The notes beneath the pieces are model-generated. The model was not told where the DNA came from. It searched no databases and saw nothing but the letters and a program-made list of their open reading frames with translations. Below, piece after piece: positions 11,934 to 25,100 of a stretch of DNA of 64,000 bases (its first letter is position 1; each line of letters begins with the position of its first letter). The stretch is from Mesocentrotus franciscanus. Its lineage: Eukaryota; Echinodermata; Echinoidea; Camarodonta; Strongylocentrotidae. A program made the position numbers and the translations under genes. The stretch is taken from contig CP137682.1 in the NCBI GenBank assembly GCA_037976565.1, forward strand, positions 18,382,751-18,446,750, in the 5' to 3' direction.

Positions 11934-13131
11934 AAACTACCCGTGGTCCGTATGTTGTATTCCAACGCCAGTCGATACAATACATTAAAATGCAGTTTAA
12001 CAACCTTCATTTTGCATGTCGGTAGCTTTTTGATCTGTTATCAGTGCAGGTTTTGTTTCGATCAAGAAATCATGAAGACAATAATCACTTTATTTATTGT
12101 GCCAATGAAGACGTTTATGGTTTGCCAGGACCAGGTAATACTAGCAAAAGGTGAATAATAAATGTCATATATAAGTTAAATCACTTTGTATCATTTTGTT
12201 CATTTGAGTGAATGGCCAAATCTTAAAGCGGTGAGTGTTTTTTAAAGTTTTTTTTTTGGAGGGGTGGCAGTATTAAGAGTAGTATGAATGGGATCATTGT
12301 CAATATAATTTCAAAGTACTTTGTAGTTCTTTTTTTAAATCATTGGTATATATTATCTGTTTTATATAGAGCCAAACGGGTAATGTGTAAACAATAATTA
12401 GGAGTTAATATCCTTCCGGTTCTCAAGAGACGATATTCAAGCACGTGTATTTTCGGTTATTTCATTTCACATTATTAGTGTGCATGAATATTGCATCAAA
12501 ATGAAAGTGCACTATGAGAGTAAGTATAAAAGTCAGAAAAGTATCAAACAAATTGAGAAATTTCCACTTGTGTTTCATGACTATATACTCGCTTCAACTC
12601 TAGTATAATCGTTACATTGCTGATCTCATTTGCTAGAGATGAAACGTTTGTCTGCTCTATAAAACTAATCCTGATTATCATCCTGCACTAACACATCATT
12701 GTGTGATGGTGTGAAAAGTTTTATTCCTCGGATTAAAATACCCTTAATCACTAGTAGTGAGTCTCTAAAAATGGTTTGTTCCTCGAGTGTCCCTCGCGAG
12801 AAACAGAAGTATACAATACCGTTAATGAATTGCTGCTCAATCCGCCATCTTGAAACAATACTCATTCAGCTGCCAGTCAAGTTGACCTTGAATGGTCTCC
12901 TTCTGTAGTGATGTCTACCCATCTCATACTAAATAAATAATCATACAGACTACTAAACGATCAACATACTTGACCGTAATTTTGTTAAAGCTATTATGCT
13001 ATTACCAGTCAACTTTAAAGACCCTCTAAAGTGTTGGGAGCCCCCAAAATTTGATGGCAAAATTTCACTTAAATTGTATCATAATGTGAAAGAGGATGTC
13101 ATTTAAAGACACATTTCTGCAAGGATTTTCG

Positions 13132-13247
13132 AAATAAATGTGTTTAAAGTCGAATATTGATGAAAGAATAACAAATTTGTTTTTTCTGCTGTAAACCCAA
13201 ATTATGTATTCTTTTATCAATACTTGTCTTCAAACACATTTTTTTAA
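13132..13247. repeat. Imperfect palindrome (about 39-bp arms)
   Basis: The arm around AAATGTGTTTAAAGTCGAAT pairs with the complement of TACTTGTCTTCAAACACATT, with about 35 bp of spacer. It looks like a decayed small MITE or foldback. Confidence 0.45.
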
Positions 13248-15920
13248 ACAGTGCGTAGTTACAGCCTAAGCTTGAGGTTTGAGAATTTATTTAAGTACCA
13301 AAACGTGAAATCTACCGAAAGAATACGAAATTCGTTCCCATGAATGTTATGTAATCATTATTCATACCTGCACAGGAGGCACATTCCGTGATATAGAGGT
13401 GAAAGTAGTAATTTCAAAACTATTTCCTAATGAAGCACCCCATCCCCTGAGATTGACTATTCTAAAGTTCACAAAGTAAGACGTTTCTGATTAACAGGTT
13501 TGTGCTTATTTAGGGTAATCTGTTCTGTTTGCTCTCTACGCGTTTACTACTAACTCGTCTACTTTGATATAAGAAGCGGGATTCAAAGAGGTACTTCTTA
13601 TTACCATACAGTTTGAATATATTTTTAAAATAAGATATTCATTTCAATGTTTTAGCTGACGCATCCTATAAACTACAAATTTACAGTAAAATGAAGCAAA
13701 GATTCATCCACCTAATTAAAATGAGAATGAATTTGAGAACAAAAATGATGTACATGGACTATAAACTGTCAAGCTATTTCATTTTCTGAAAGTAATAGTG
13801 AAATACCAAAGATAACATTGATTTAAAATAGTTTTAACTCTCTAATGACACGACCCCAAAGATAAATGGAAAATGAAAAATGTAATTCTTTGTGATCAAA
13901 CAAATTTTATCATCCTTACTCATAAGGTTTTTATATAATTCCACATGAATTACTTTTCTTTCACTTTCAGTTCCTATAATGCTATTTGGAGATCGCAGAA
14001 ATACAAAAACATTACACACGGAGAAATATCAGTCACCCGATACCTGAATACCCGAAAACAAAATTAGCCACGTTAATCTAATTTCTCGTAAAGCTTGAGA
14101 TTAAATCCTGTCTTTCTAATTAATTTTGTGAAACTGGTAATTATATCCTCCTGTATACAGGATATCAAGGGATTTAAACGGAAACCTGAAGAACACTAAC
14201 AAAGGAACGATTAGCAATCGCTTACCATGCAGACAAAACAAAGTAACAAATGCTGCCATTATGAGCCAGTGCGCAGTTTCTGTCAACTAGCTGCCAATCA
14301 TCACCATTGTATTCAACCACGTGACAAGAATCAGTCGTTATGTACTCGCAACGTGTACTCAGCGTATGTCGTATACAAATATGAGAATGTATATTGTAAA
14401 TATGACTTTATATCATTCAAAATAACATACAGACAACTCGACAGTGAACATTTTTTTATTTTGTATAATTAAATGTTTTACTAAAATATGGATGATTGAA
14501 AACATTCCATAATGAAACATATGCAAAGTTTTATGTCTTTTTATATAGCTACTGGTGTTAATCATTAAAATTATGTCAAGCTGAAAATATAAGAACATGA
14601 ATATACGAGTCCTGACAGAGGTACGAGAGCGGAGGTTTATTGGGTTGGCATAGCAAATGAGCCGTTTGATCGTTGCGTACTAATTCATTTCATTTATTTA
14701 TGTTCAGTTCTGAATACAAAATAACATCAGTATACATTAAAACATACATAAAGAAATATGAACTTATTTTACAGAGAACTGGCCAGGGTTCCAAGATAAG
14801 CAAAGCTTGATGCTTAAGTAGATGTACAAGCAAAATATATAAATTAGGGAGTATCTAATGACTATATGTCTCCCATTGATAGATGGCTTCCACCGTGCTA
14901 ATCTTTCGGAATGTATAAATTAATTAGGCATCGGAAAAGATTATCTGTTAAAAAACACATCAGTGGCATAACAATGAAGAAACCTGTGAACTACTTTGGT
15001 GTGGAAAAAGTCTCTTATAATCAGAATAATATTTGAAAATTATTGCAAAGGAAAAATTTGCACAATGAAGGCAAGGTAAGTGCGAATATTCCACTATGTA
15101 CAACCGTAGCAATATATTGCTTTGCTATCCAAATATCTTATCAAATATTTGTCGATAGAATAATGATTTCTCTTAGGAATATGGGTGTGAGTGATGTGGT
15201 TCTCTATCAATGTTTAAACCTAGCTTTTATCCAATCCGATGTCTGTGGTCTTGGAAACATATCGCAGGATATCATCCATCAGTCTTGATTTAATCCTTCA
15301 AAAACCAGGATCAATCTGAATACAGAAACGTGACTAAATGAATAGAGGTCTGTTAACGAAGCGGTAATTGTTGGAAGAATGCATTGTTCTTCGATGGGTA
15401 CTTGACTTTTGTGAATACACATGAATACCAGTACATGATGGACAGGGAATACTGAACGCCTTCATCAATGCCAAGTTATTATGGCTTTTCTTCGAAGTTT
15501 GACCTCTTAACAATGCTCCAAGAAAGCTAGTTAGTGAGAGGATCTTCTTTAGAAAGATTAACGAGTTTTACTATGGACAACCAGGGAGTTGGAATGGACA
15601 CGCCTGTTGTTACTGGCCGTGTAGCTGTCCAATATCTAGACCAATGACAATAGTGCGTACCGGGAAACCCCTCCTATCAATACATACGTCACGATCATTC
15701 ACTGACGAGTGATTAGTGATTGACATCCCGTATTCAGATTGAAGGGCTAAAGACCATTGTCTAGGTCATGACTGGCAGTCCTGCTTAAACAGCAACCGAG
15801 TGGAAGTATTGTTTGTCAACAATGTCCAACGATGCCCTAATCATCAACATGAATGTAGCACATTAGGCGATGATCTCTCTTATTACCTGGATGATTGATG
15901 TGAAGAGATTAGGTTGGGGC

Positions 15921-15928
15921 TATAAGTA
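15921..15928 (+). promoter_or_regulatory. foxQ2: TATA box of foxQ2
   Basis: TATAAGTA lies 93 bp upstream of the ATG in a GC-richer stretch (GGGGCTATAAGTACA). A start site near 15951 and a 5' UTR of about 70 nt would follow. Two CCAAT motifs occur upstream at about 15630 and 15642. Assignment is by position only. Confidence 0.55.
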
Positions 15929-16020
15929 CAAGGGAGTATCCTAAACGGGAAGACATTTCCATTTTGCTCAGGCTGACGACAACATTATCTACTGTCTCTT
16001 ATTCCAATTAACCTTGCATC

Positions 16021-17004
16021 ATGACCTTATTCAGCATTGACAACCTTGCCCAGAGTGACAGCAAGCTGAAACGTTTCAGTCCCGAGATACGATACCATCC
16101 TAAGATGAAGGTTCTCGCTCATCAAGAAGAACAGACTAGTGAAAGACCATCTAGCACTGAAAGCAGCTTTGGAGCTCTGAGTCCATCAGACAACGCCAGC
16201 TCAGGAGCTTCATCAATCTGTGATAGCCCACCATCAACCAAGAAACCTCCTCATTCGTACATTGCCCTGATTGCTATGGCTGTCATCAACTCAAAAGACA
16301 AGCGCCTTTTGCTCTGTGACATCTATGAATACATCATGAAACGCTTCCCGTTCTTCAAAGATAACGAAAGGAGCTGGAGGAACAGTATTCGTCACAATCT
16401 CTCCCTCAACGAGTGCTTCATCAAGGCTGGACGTAGCGGAGACGGCAGAGGGCATTTCTGGGCAATCCATCCCGCTAACCTTGAAGACTTCGCCCGTGGT
16501 GATTACAGGAGACGCCAAGCTCGTCGCCGAGCACGATCAGTCAGTTATTCTCCCTACGCTTACCCATCAGCCATCCCGAGCCCCATCCACCCCGGCTACA
16601 TCCCGATGACGTACGCTCATTATCCTGATATGATCTCCAAGTCACAGCTAGCCATGCTACCCGGGATTCATCCACTCCGCGTACATACAACACCATATCA
16701 CCCAGTCAGTGCTGCCTTGTTCACCCCTCCTCCTATCCCATCAAGTCATCCATACTGTCTTCCTGCTGCAGTTCCTGCGACCTATCGACCTGATGTAGCT
16801 GAGAAGATACCCCTCACTGTCCCGAGCTCAGCATACTCCAATCCGATGACATCTACCCTGAGTTCATCTACTACCACCAGCGATGCAGCAGGGTATCGCC
16901 GAGTCAATCCTACTTTCATGCATTCTCCTAACTCCAAGCCATCATCACCGCCATCCATGGTACCCTCTTCAGCTGCGGCTTGGTCTTCAGTAGGATCCTG
17001 CTAG
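16021..17004 (+). CDS. foxQ2: Forkhead transcription factor FoxQ2, single exon, complete
   Basis: A 327-residue uninterrupted frame. The forkhead DNA-binding domain spans about residues 74-172: it starts KKPPHSYIALIAMA, carries helix 3 WRNSIRHNLSLNECF, then KAGRSGDGRGHFWAIHPANL and a basic wing YRRRQARRRARS. The combination IHPAN-x-EDFA-x-GDYRRR is typical of FoxQ2. At the N-terminus LFSIDNLA (residues 3-10) fits the EH1-like Groucho-binding motif known from FoxQ2 proteins. The C-terminal half is rich in Pro, Ser and Tyr, likely a low-complexity regulatory region. In sea urchins FoxQ2 acts in the nucleus to specify the apical/anterior neuroectoderm (family knowledge). The start is the first ATG after the TATA box with in-frame EH1 motif; intronless structure is usual for this gene. 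Confidence 0.93.
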   Translation: MTLFSIDNLAQSDSKLKRFSPEIRYHPKMKVLAHQEEQTSERPSSTESSFGALSPSDNASSGASSICDSPPSTKKPPHSYIALIAMAVINSKDKRLLLCDIYEYIMKRFPFFKDNERSWRNSIRHNLSLNECFIKAGRSGDGRGHFWAIHPANLEDFARGDYRRRQARRRARSVSYSPYAYPSAIPSPIHPGYIPMTYAHYPDMISKSQLAMLPGIHPLRVHTTPYHPVSAALFTPPPIPSSHPYCLPAAVPATYRPDVAEKIPLTVPSSAYSNPMTSTLSSSTTTSDAAGYRRVNPTFMHSPNSKPSSPPSMVPSSAAAWSSVGSC

Positions 17005-17506
17005 CCATGTGTATGCATGATGACGATAAACTCTTGAACTTTTACTCTTATTCTTGACAATCAAAGAGGCATGCGCACTCTTCATTACGTTCAAATAGTT
17101 CAAATTGTTGATTATTAATTATTACTAGTATTTTATAAATACTTACAAATGTTTTCACTTACTTTATACTTCTGAATATCAATTGCCATGTTGTAAAACA
17201 ACTTTATTTTTGAAAACACGCTCTTCATAAATGCAATTTTCTTGTGCTTGTGTTTCATTGACCGTTCAAGTTGTATGCCTGAAGCATGACATGTAGTGTG
17301 CCGGAATGATTTGGATTCTGAAAGCATGGCAGTGGTGTGGTCTGATATTGTGTTGTTTTCTTTTTTGTCCCTGCTCGAGCATATTATGAAAATTTAAAGA
17401 AAAATAATCTGAAATAATTTTCATCCTCGTTTTACTTTCCAACCATCTGTTCTTTCTATCTCTTTTGTATCTGCCTTTATAAACTAGACAAAGGCACCTT
17501 TCTCTA

Positions 17507-17509
<3 letters not shown>

Positions 17510-17541
<32 letters not shown>

Positions 17542-17591
17542 CCTCTCTCTGTCTCTGCCTTCCGTCTGCCTGTCTCCGCTCTCTCTCCCTT

Positions 17592-17622
<31 letters not shown>

Positions 17623-17632
17623 GCTCTCGCTG

Positions 17633-17672
<40 letters not shown>

Positions 17673-17705
17673 TTTATCAATGTCACACCTGACCTCTCTC
17701 TCGTC
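17510..17705. repeat. CT/GA microsatellite
   Basis: Nearly uninterrupted TCTCTC runs with short TGTC and CGCT interruptions. Confidence 0.95.
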
Positions 17706-19361
17706 CTCGCTCCCTTTTCCAAACTCTTGAAACTACTTTAAAAATACTTGCAAGGCTATCGTACAGCACTTTTCCAAAGAATGATTGACAAGTTTAAAAA
17801 CATATACTGGTATTAAGTTTGCTGAAACCAGCATCAAAGTATACACAAGTATAGTGATATTGTAAGCATGTTGAAGGCCGTTTTTAGCCTCTATCTATTG
17901 ACAATTAACATGATTATATTGTGGCGTTTCCCTTGAATTAATCCAATGTAGACCAGCTGTGGGCCCTATACATGTATATACAGTTAACAGCTATATTATT
18001 ATTAATACCCCTTGTAAATTTGATGTTTTTTGTGTTTTTCGTAACTCAAGAATGAAAGGTGGACTGATACAATTAGGGCCTTCGTTGAATACCTTTAGAT
18101 GTGTCACATTCTCAAGAAGAAACATTAATTGGGACAAATACATTTTTCTCATACTTAAAAAAATACAAAACTTGGTAAGGGTATGAATAATTTAATTGTT
18201 AACTGTATAATATGCAACCAGTTAGTACATTACACTGTGAGATTTATTAGATATGCGAGACTAGTTAATTACTTAATTTCACTTGTCGTTCATGTCTTGT
18301 CCTGCATTTATTTTCTCTCTTTGTAATGTGAAAATGTGCTACCTTTGATTAATATAAGGGAGAAAAGTCACAAAGAAGTGCAAACAATTATTTTAACACT
18401 AATTTTAACATTTCAACGTGTTTTTTCTCCCTTTCTTTTCTTTTCTATTCTTTTTTCTTTTCCCTTCATTTGTTTTGTTTTGTTTTGTTCTTTCATGAGA
18501 CTTTACACCTCAATTAATTATTTATTCATTTATTTATTTATTCATGATTTCTTTCAAGAGGGTAGTTTCATTCAGTTCCACTAGAAGCCAATGGATCTGC
18601 TTTTCAAGAAAGCCCTGCATAATACAATAACAGTATAAAAACATGAGTATAATAATGCAATAATTAAAAATTGTACATACATGTGAAATATCAAATTAAA
18701 CGTATATCAATTGAAATTACTTTTCCGACATGTCTGTGAAAAGGCACATGAAGATATATTTGAATTACTCAGATTACGATCGCAAAGATTTTAAAGAAAT
18801 ACACTCATCGGCAACATCAATACCTTATTGTATTCCGTACAAAAACACATCAACAACAACATCAAATGTATGGCAAATGTAATTGCACAGTGACACGTAA
18901 GGCTATACTGAAATTGCCTCATGTTGATTTTAGGGTCTTATGACAGTTAAGTCGTTAGAATGAATGATTTCTGAGTCATTTATCAGCACTTCTAATTTGA
19001 AAAAATAATAATTCGGGCCGTCAGAATAGTTTGTTTTCTTTATTATATCTCAACTTATCAATTTGATTTCAATTCCCTTTTTGAATGTATATCAGATACC
19101 AGACTCTTTTAATCTGATCTGAAAATAAAGCGTATCTCATATTGTATTCTTGAAAATAAAATCCAGTGCATGTGCATGGAACTCCATCTTCTAATGTTCT
19201 CAATCGTTCATACATTAAACAATAGTATAATTAAGTTTAGTAAGCTTTTCGCAATTGGTAGGTCCGCTTAGTTATACTCGAAGAAAAAAAACATATATTC
19301 AGTGTCGTTTTTGAAATCGGGATAAATTTGTATTTTGGAAATATTATTTTCTTTTTCTTTT

Positions 19362-19435
19362 TTCTTCTTCTTCTTCTTCTTCTTCTTCTTCTTCTTCTTC
19401 TTCTTCTTCTTCTTCTTCTTCTTTTTCTTCTTCAA
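19362..19435. repeat. TTC microsatellite
   Basis: About 24 TTC units; the neighbouring bases are T-rich. Confidence 0.95.
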
Positions 19436-20083
19436 CTTGTCGGAAAATGGAATTTGTTATATACCCTCTCCCATTATTTTAGTTGCAAGTTTCAACGCAT
19501 GTGATATCGTATACCGAAACATTGTAATATGATATAAGCCACGCGTTTACCTGTCAGTAAACTGTGACGTCATATCTGGACCTCTCAATACAGCGATCCA
19601 TCCGTATTCTTTATTATCATTATTTCGTATGTTCATATGTATGTATATATATATATTACTTTTTTATACGGAAAATAAAACCAACCAACCAACCAACCAA
19701 CCAACCAACCAATCACTGTACACCTTGCTTTATGATATTTAAAGTGTCAACCTATTTCACCATGTACCTGCCCTGTACCTAATGACACGTCTAATAGTAA
19801 TTTTATAATACTTGATTATAAAATTACGGGAAATATCCCTTCCCGTTTGATTCTTCAGATTTACGATATCTCATTTCTTATGACGAAGGTCTTTATATAC
19901 TTTACAGTGAACCATCTGATATCAAGGTAACTCTTAACTTGTAGGTCAAGTTAGGAAAGATAACAGCTAGTGCACGCACTTCAATAATGATTTGCTGGTA
20001 CGTGATGGCATGGGTTGGCACCTCCAATGTTTACGGTAATCAACCAATGACGCTTTGCTTTTACTAATGCCAATACTTCTCGG

Positions 20084-20090
20084 TATAAAA
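20084..20090 (+). promoter_or_regulatory. TATA box, putative arylsulfatase promoter
   Basis: TATAAAA in the context TCTCGGTATAAAAGTGACGC. A transcript starting near 20114 would run to a donor at 20202 (GTTAG/gtaata). It would give a short 5' non-coding exon whose only ATG opens a 22-codon upstream frame. The next good acceptor on this strand is at 21878-21879, directly before the sulfatase first coding exon. Confidence 0.5.
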
Positions 20091-20113
20091 GTGACGCGTT
20101 TGTGATTTTTATT

Positions 20114-20201
20114 GTCATTTAAATGCGCTTTCCATCGAGAGTGGGATTACAGAGCTGCCACGGAATTCGACTTGTTAAATTTTACTAAGCATCGCGGTTA
20201 G
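20114..20201 (+). other. Putative 5' non-coding exon of the arylsulfatase gene
   Basis: Begins about 25 bp after the TATA box and ends at GTTAG/gtaata. It contains a short upstream frame starting AAATGCGC and ending before the donor. Joining to 21880 is inferred from order and splice signals, not from transcript evidence. Confidence 0.4.
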
Positions 20202-20671
20202 GTAATAGTATTATTCACATTCATTATTTCACCCGGCGTAATCATGTCATATTTATATAATATGTTCATATGTTATTAACCTACATTGTATGTTTTGATC
20301 ACACTTTGTTTTGGAATACGTTTGTCCTATAATACTGTATAAAGGAATTTATAATCATGATAATGATGGATGCATCAATCAGTGACTTAGATCATATTTT
20401 GTTTTGTTCATTAAGATTTCATCCATCGCTTATAATTAATTAACTGCATTTGAATATGCTATTGTGAAAAGTGCTACTTATTATTTTTAGATACTTTTTT
20501 TCATCCATAAGACGATCAAGATCTACATTTTATTTTCATTGTTGCTTGAAAGCTTTTCATTATTTTACCCAGTGACGTAGCATTTCGGAGAATCTGACAT
20601 TTTCTAAGATGACAAACAATCAAGGTGTCCCACAGCCCACGAGACTCAATAGCCTATCTATAATAAAGGCA

Positions 20672-20925
20672 TTTCGGCCATCGGTCTGGCGGGCTTTCGG
20701 TCTCATGAAGTACTGTCGGTCCTGTAGCCTGTCGGTCTCTTGAGCTGTTAGTCTCTTGAGCTGTCGGTCTTTTGAGCTATCGGTCTCGCTGATTGTCAGT
20801 CTCGCTGATTGTCAGTCTCCTGAGCTGTCAGTCTTTAGGGCTGTCGTTTGGTCTGGCGGGCTTTCGGTCTTGCAGGCTGTCGGCTTCGTGGGCTATCCGT
20901 TTTGCTGGCTGTCAGTCAATTGATT
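20672..20925. repeat. Degenerate tandem repeat of about 20 bp
   Basis: Roughly a dozen variants of CTGTCGGTCTCTTGAG follow one another. It lies in the presumed first intron of the sulfatase gene. Confidence 0.75.
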
Positions 20926-21574
20926 TGTAGCCGGGTTGCAAGTAAACAGACAAGAGATCTATGAAATAATATAAATTGATCTTTAAATGGCAGATCCAGA
21001 ATTCTTCTGCAGCTGAGTGGGGGCACAAGTCAAGTCCGAACATCTTTCTGACGAAATGTGAATAAGCAGACATAAATATTATAAAACGTGGAATTTTATT
21101 TCTAAACCTTTTTTGCTGTCTATATCTTCATTATGCTAGATTTTTGGTAATTTTTCGGAATTTTGATTATAGGGCGGATGAAAACCCCGTGCCCCTTTTC
21201 TCTTATTTTTTTCCCATAATTTTACAATATGATTCGTGCATACGGATTACACCAACACGTCATCCTATTTTTGTTTGTTCTAAAAGTTCCCTTTAAAAAA
21301 AAAAATCTGTCAAGGAACTATTGATTTTTCTGTCGGACTTATTCTGAATTGAACTATTTGTTGTCAATCCAGATTTGTTTGCATTTAATCATAGGCCATT
21401 GTAACAAGGTCATTGTAAATGTAGATCAATGGCGTGGCCCTGGCGCAGTCGTTGAGGGGTCACTCATTGGGGGCGGAGGCGGCGGCGGCACCGGTCTTAT
21501 TGAGTGAATGGAATTTTACAAGTGAGGGGAGTGTATTTGAGGGGCGGGGTGTATCTTTCATCTTTTTTACGCTA

Positions 21575-21675
21575 CCCCCACTCTCTCTGTGTCTCTCTCT
21601 TCCTTCTCTTTCTCTCTCTCTTTCTCTCTCTTCCTTCTCTTTCTCTCCCTCTCTCTCTTTCTCTCTTTCTCTCTT
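21575..21675. repeat. CT-rich microsatellite
   Basis: TCTCTCTT runs just upstream of the sulfatase first coding exon. Confidence 0.9.
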
Positions 21676-21879
21676 GATTTGGAGACACGTGGAACAATGC
21701 CCCTGTAGCTACACGTCATTGTAATCTTCAACCAATATGAATCAATGATGGACAAGGCTATGGAAATCGCCTTAGGTTGATTCGTCAAAAAAAGAAATTG
21801 CAACGAAGTTTCCTAATTTTGTAACCTAAACTTGATAAAAGTTTCGACAAAATAAAGAAAGGTTTCCCTGTTCTCCTAG

Positions 21880-22153
21880 AATCCAAAATGACAGTTTTTC
21901 CCAAAGCACTGGGGTGGTCTTTGCTCTCGCTCAGCTAGTCGTCCTAGCTCTGGCGAGCCCGCCGACCCCGCACATCGTGTTCGTCATGGTAGACGATCTC
22001 GGATACAATGACGTCGGTTACCATAGTGACGGATCCGCGATTGAGACAGATAACATCGATGCTCTGGCAGCCGGAGGATTGAAGCTCGAGAGTTATTACG
22101 TCGCTCCACTTTGCACACCCTCAAGAAGTCAGTTCCTCAGTGGAAAATATCTG
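21880..22153 (+). CDS. First coding exon of arylsulfatase, apparent 1-nt frameshift at the start
   Basis: The acceptor ttccctgttctcctag ends at 21879 and the donor ctg/gtaaga is at 22154. The only sensible ATG (21888, context CCAAAATGA) is 26 nt before the codon at 21914 where the signal-peptide frame is recognisable. From that ATG the frame hits TAG at 21936. One extra base between them would give a normal signal peptide running into LVVLALAS. No in-frame ATG exists between the upstream stop at 21836 and the conserved VMVDDLG. A missing base in the TTTTT, CCC or GGGG runs is the simplest explanation. Confidence 0.7.
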
Positions 22154-25100
22154 GTAAGACAATAAGTAATGTAGAAAACTTTCAGAAAATAACACTCATC
22201 CTAATTTTGTTAACAACACAACTTTACGAAGCACAGTTACAATATAAATAACATTGCAATTAATTGTAAGCTTTAGCCTAATATCTCATTGCTAAGATTT
22301 AAAACGTTTAACCTCGCAAATTAAAGGTAATACAAAGTTTTGGTACGGGGTCATGAATTTGGTTCAAATGAACATATTGGAAGCATAATTTATGCGGTTT
22401 TACAATATTCAATGATCGTTGTCGCGGTTGAAATCGAGTCTAAAGTGATGAAATTGTAAATAATAAACTCTTTATGTTGTATAGATCCCTCTCAAGACTG
22501 ATATTACTTTAGCTTTAAAACAATGTTTCTTGACTACAATCGACTGATTTGCTATTCCCGTTTAGAAATTATATATCAGAACTGCATATTCTGAGATTTT
22601 TATGGTCGCAGCTACCATGGAATGGCCTTAGGCGCCATTTGAAATATTTGAAATTTACTGGGAGCACCGGTAAATTTTGATTATTCAATTTGCTAGAAAG
22701 CAGAAGTGTTTTGGGGGCTAAATTTTCTAGTGCTTATAATACATCCACAGGGGCATCCAAATATATATAAAAATATAAAGAATTACTATCCATCCAATTT
22801 TCAAAATTTTCCCAAAACTTTGCATTACCTTTAAAAGGGAAAAAAATGGAAATTGTTATTTGCTTCAATGTCTAACTTCGCTGGTAATAATAAATAAATA
22901 TTGTTGTCTCCCCAGAATGATTAATCGCCATATTGATATTGATTGAAGTCGTTAACAAAGTAATAACTGATATCTCTCCCGAATAATTAATCGTCACAAT
23001 CAAATTTTAGAATTTGATATTGATGAAAGTTTCTATCAAAGTACCCCTCCAGAATAATTAATCGTCACAATCAAAGTTTAGATTTTGATATTTTTTGAGG
23101 TCGTTAACAGAGTAAATATTGATATCTCTCCCGAACAATTAATCGTCACAATCAAATTTAGATTTTTATATTGATTGAAGTCTTTAACAGAGTAAATATT
23201 GATATCTCTCTCAAATAATTAATCGTCACAATCAAATTTTAGATTCGACATTACTGCTGCGACAGATGTTGCTTAAATCGCCTATATACTCTAGGAAATT
23301 ATGGATATATTGATCTTCAATTCCAATACTTTTATTAAATTCTTTGATGATATAGTTATGTCTCAAAACAATTGAAATTACTTTCATTGCTCAATCATAA
23401 GGCAAGATTTTTTTTCCCATTGCGTTTTCGAATCGAATATTGATTGACTATCCGACTATTTTCGAAAAACCATCTAACAGGGAATCTCAATACCCATATT
23501 GTACACCCTATATCAAAATCATGTTCAGATTACCTATTTAATAAGCCATTGTCATGATTCCACATTTCAAAAGGTGACACTCCGAAAGTAGTTGCGAGCG
23601 TGTTAGATTTTGATTTTGTGATGGCTATTATTCATACATAACAGAATATCTGATTAGTGTAATCTCTGTCACAAACAGAGATCACGAAATGCAACTAAGA
23701 GCATTTAAACTTGATAGAATATGTGGAATTTCACAGTCAGGAATCGGATAATATAAATGTATAATTCAGTCATTATTTCATATTGACAGTATAATTACAG
23801 GATCACAACTTATTTTTCCCTTCTTACTATACAGCCAGTCTCTCCCTTCTCTTCGTCCGTCTATCTTATTCTCCTTCTATCGTGTTATTCATTTTATGAC
23901 TCATATATCTTTTCCCTCCTCTTTTCAATGACCTCTACCTTTGCTTTTCATTTCTTTCTTTTTCTGCGGACGGAAGTTAACACATTTGGAAATCAACTAT
24001 CACATTATACGAATAATATAATCATCATTACCATGCCAAATTGCTTATCACTTATATTACCTTATACACTGTGTTGTTACAATGTTGTATTTCGTTTTTA
24101 TCTGTAAACAAATTGTATAAGTCAGCCTTTGGCTGCAGTATGCTACCGTGCTAAAATAAAATAAACAAACAAACTGCTGCGAGACAGATTTTCAATAACC
24201 ATTAAATGAATTAATAAGAGACGCCGTCCGATGGAGTGCTATCAAATATAAATGTGAATGTTCACATTCATCCTTTTTTTCTTCTTCATGGCACAGCTAA
24301 GATGATTTCCTTTTGATACTTTTTTTTTTGGGGGGGCTGGGCCATATCACCTTATTTTTGTTTTAATCACCTTATGCCTTAAATCCTGTTTTCATGACTA
24401 ACAAGGCGAGAGCTTTCAAACCTGTGTAATGTTTCACTAAAAAATGTATGAGGTAGAATAAAATCTCCACCAATCCACATACACGTATAGATAAAAAGCC
24501 AATACATTTTAAGTCATCAATTTTAATTAATTCCATGCAATCTTAAAGGTTTAAGATATACTACTTTCGGAGTTTAAGCGCTGAAATGTTATATGCAGAG
24601 TGAAGAGTCATTATCCAAAAGTACATCCACCTTTTACCAATCAAGTAGGCCCCATCATTAGCCTCATAATATTTGTCTTGTTTTTAATTTGATTGTTAAA
24701 CTGGTTTTTAGAGCATATCAAACCACAGGGGTTATAATGTCATGGTTGATAGACAAACCTTTTGTATTATGATTTTAAAGTGACGTTGACTGTGGTTAAC
24801 AAAAAAAAAAAAAAAAATGACTTTGCATTCACTGCATGCCCACGTAGAAATAATAGCCGTATAGATCATAATATTACAATTAAGTAGTCATCACTTCCAC
24901 AGGCACAGCCATGGGCATATGGGCACATTTCGCCGGGAGGGTGGGGGTGCAGAAGTCCCCCAAACAAAGAAAAGATTGCAATATTTGTATAGCGATAGTG
25001 AAATTACGTCAGAGAAATATGATGTATAATTATGAAGGTGTCGTGGCGTAGCGGTTCATTCATTTGACTCTCAATTCGAGGCTTGAGGATTCGAATTCCA

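Larger units (their letters stand above)
8375..15560. other. Gene-poor spacer between LRR-GPCR and foxQ2
   Basis: No convincing exon apart from the mini-exon at 9019. Contents: a GA-repeat tract (about 8490-8600), the LINE end at 9692-10600, the inverted-repeat element at 11261-11933, an imperfect palindrome at 13132-13247, and a LINE-like A/T tail near 14685-14760. The rest is AT-rich with scattered stops in all frames. Confidence 0.6.
17005..20080. other. Spacer and presumed foxQ2 3' region
   Basis: No gene seen. It holds a long CT tract (about 17510-17700), a LINE-like tail with ATTT repeats (about 18515-18545), a TTC tract (19362-19435) and CCAA repeats (19681-19712). No canonical AATAAA was found close after foxQ2. 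Confidence 0.55.
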
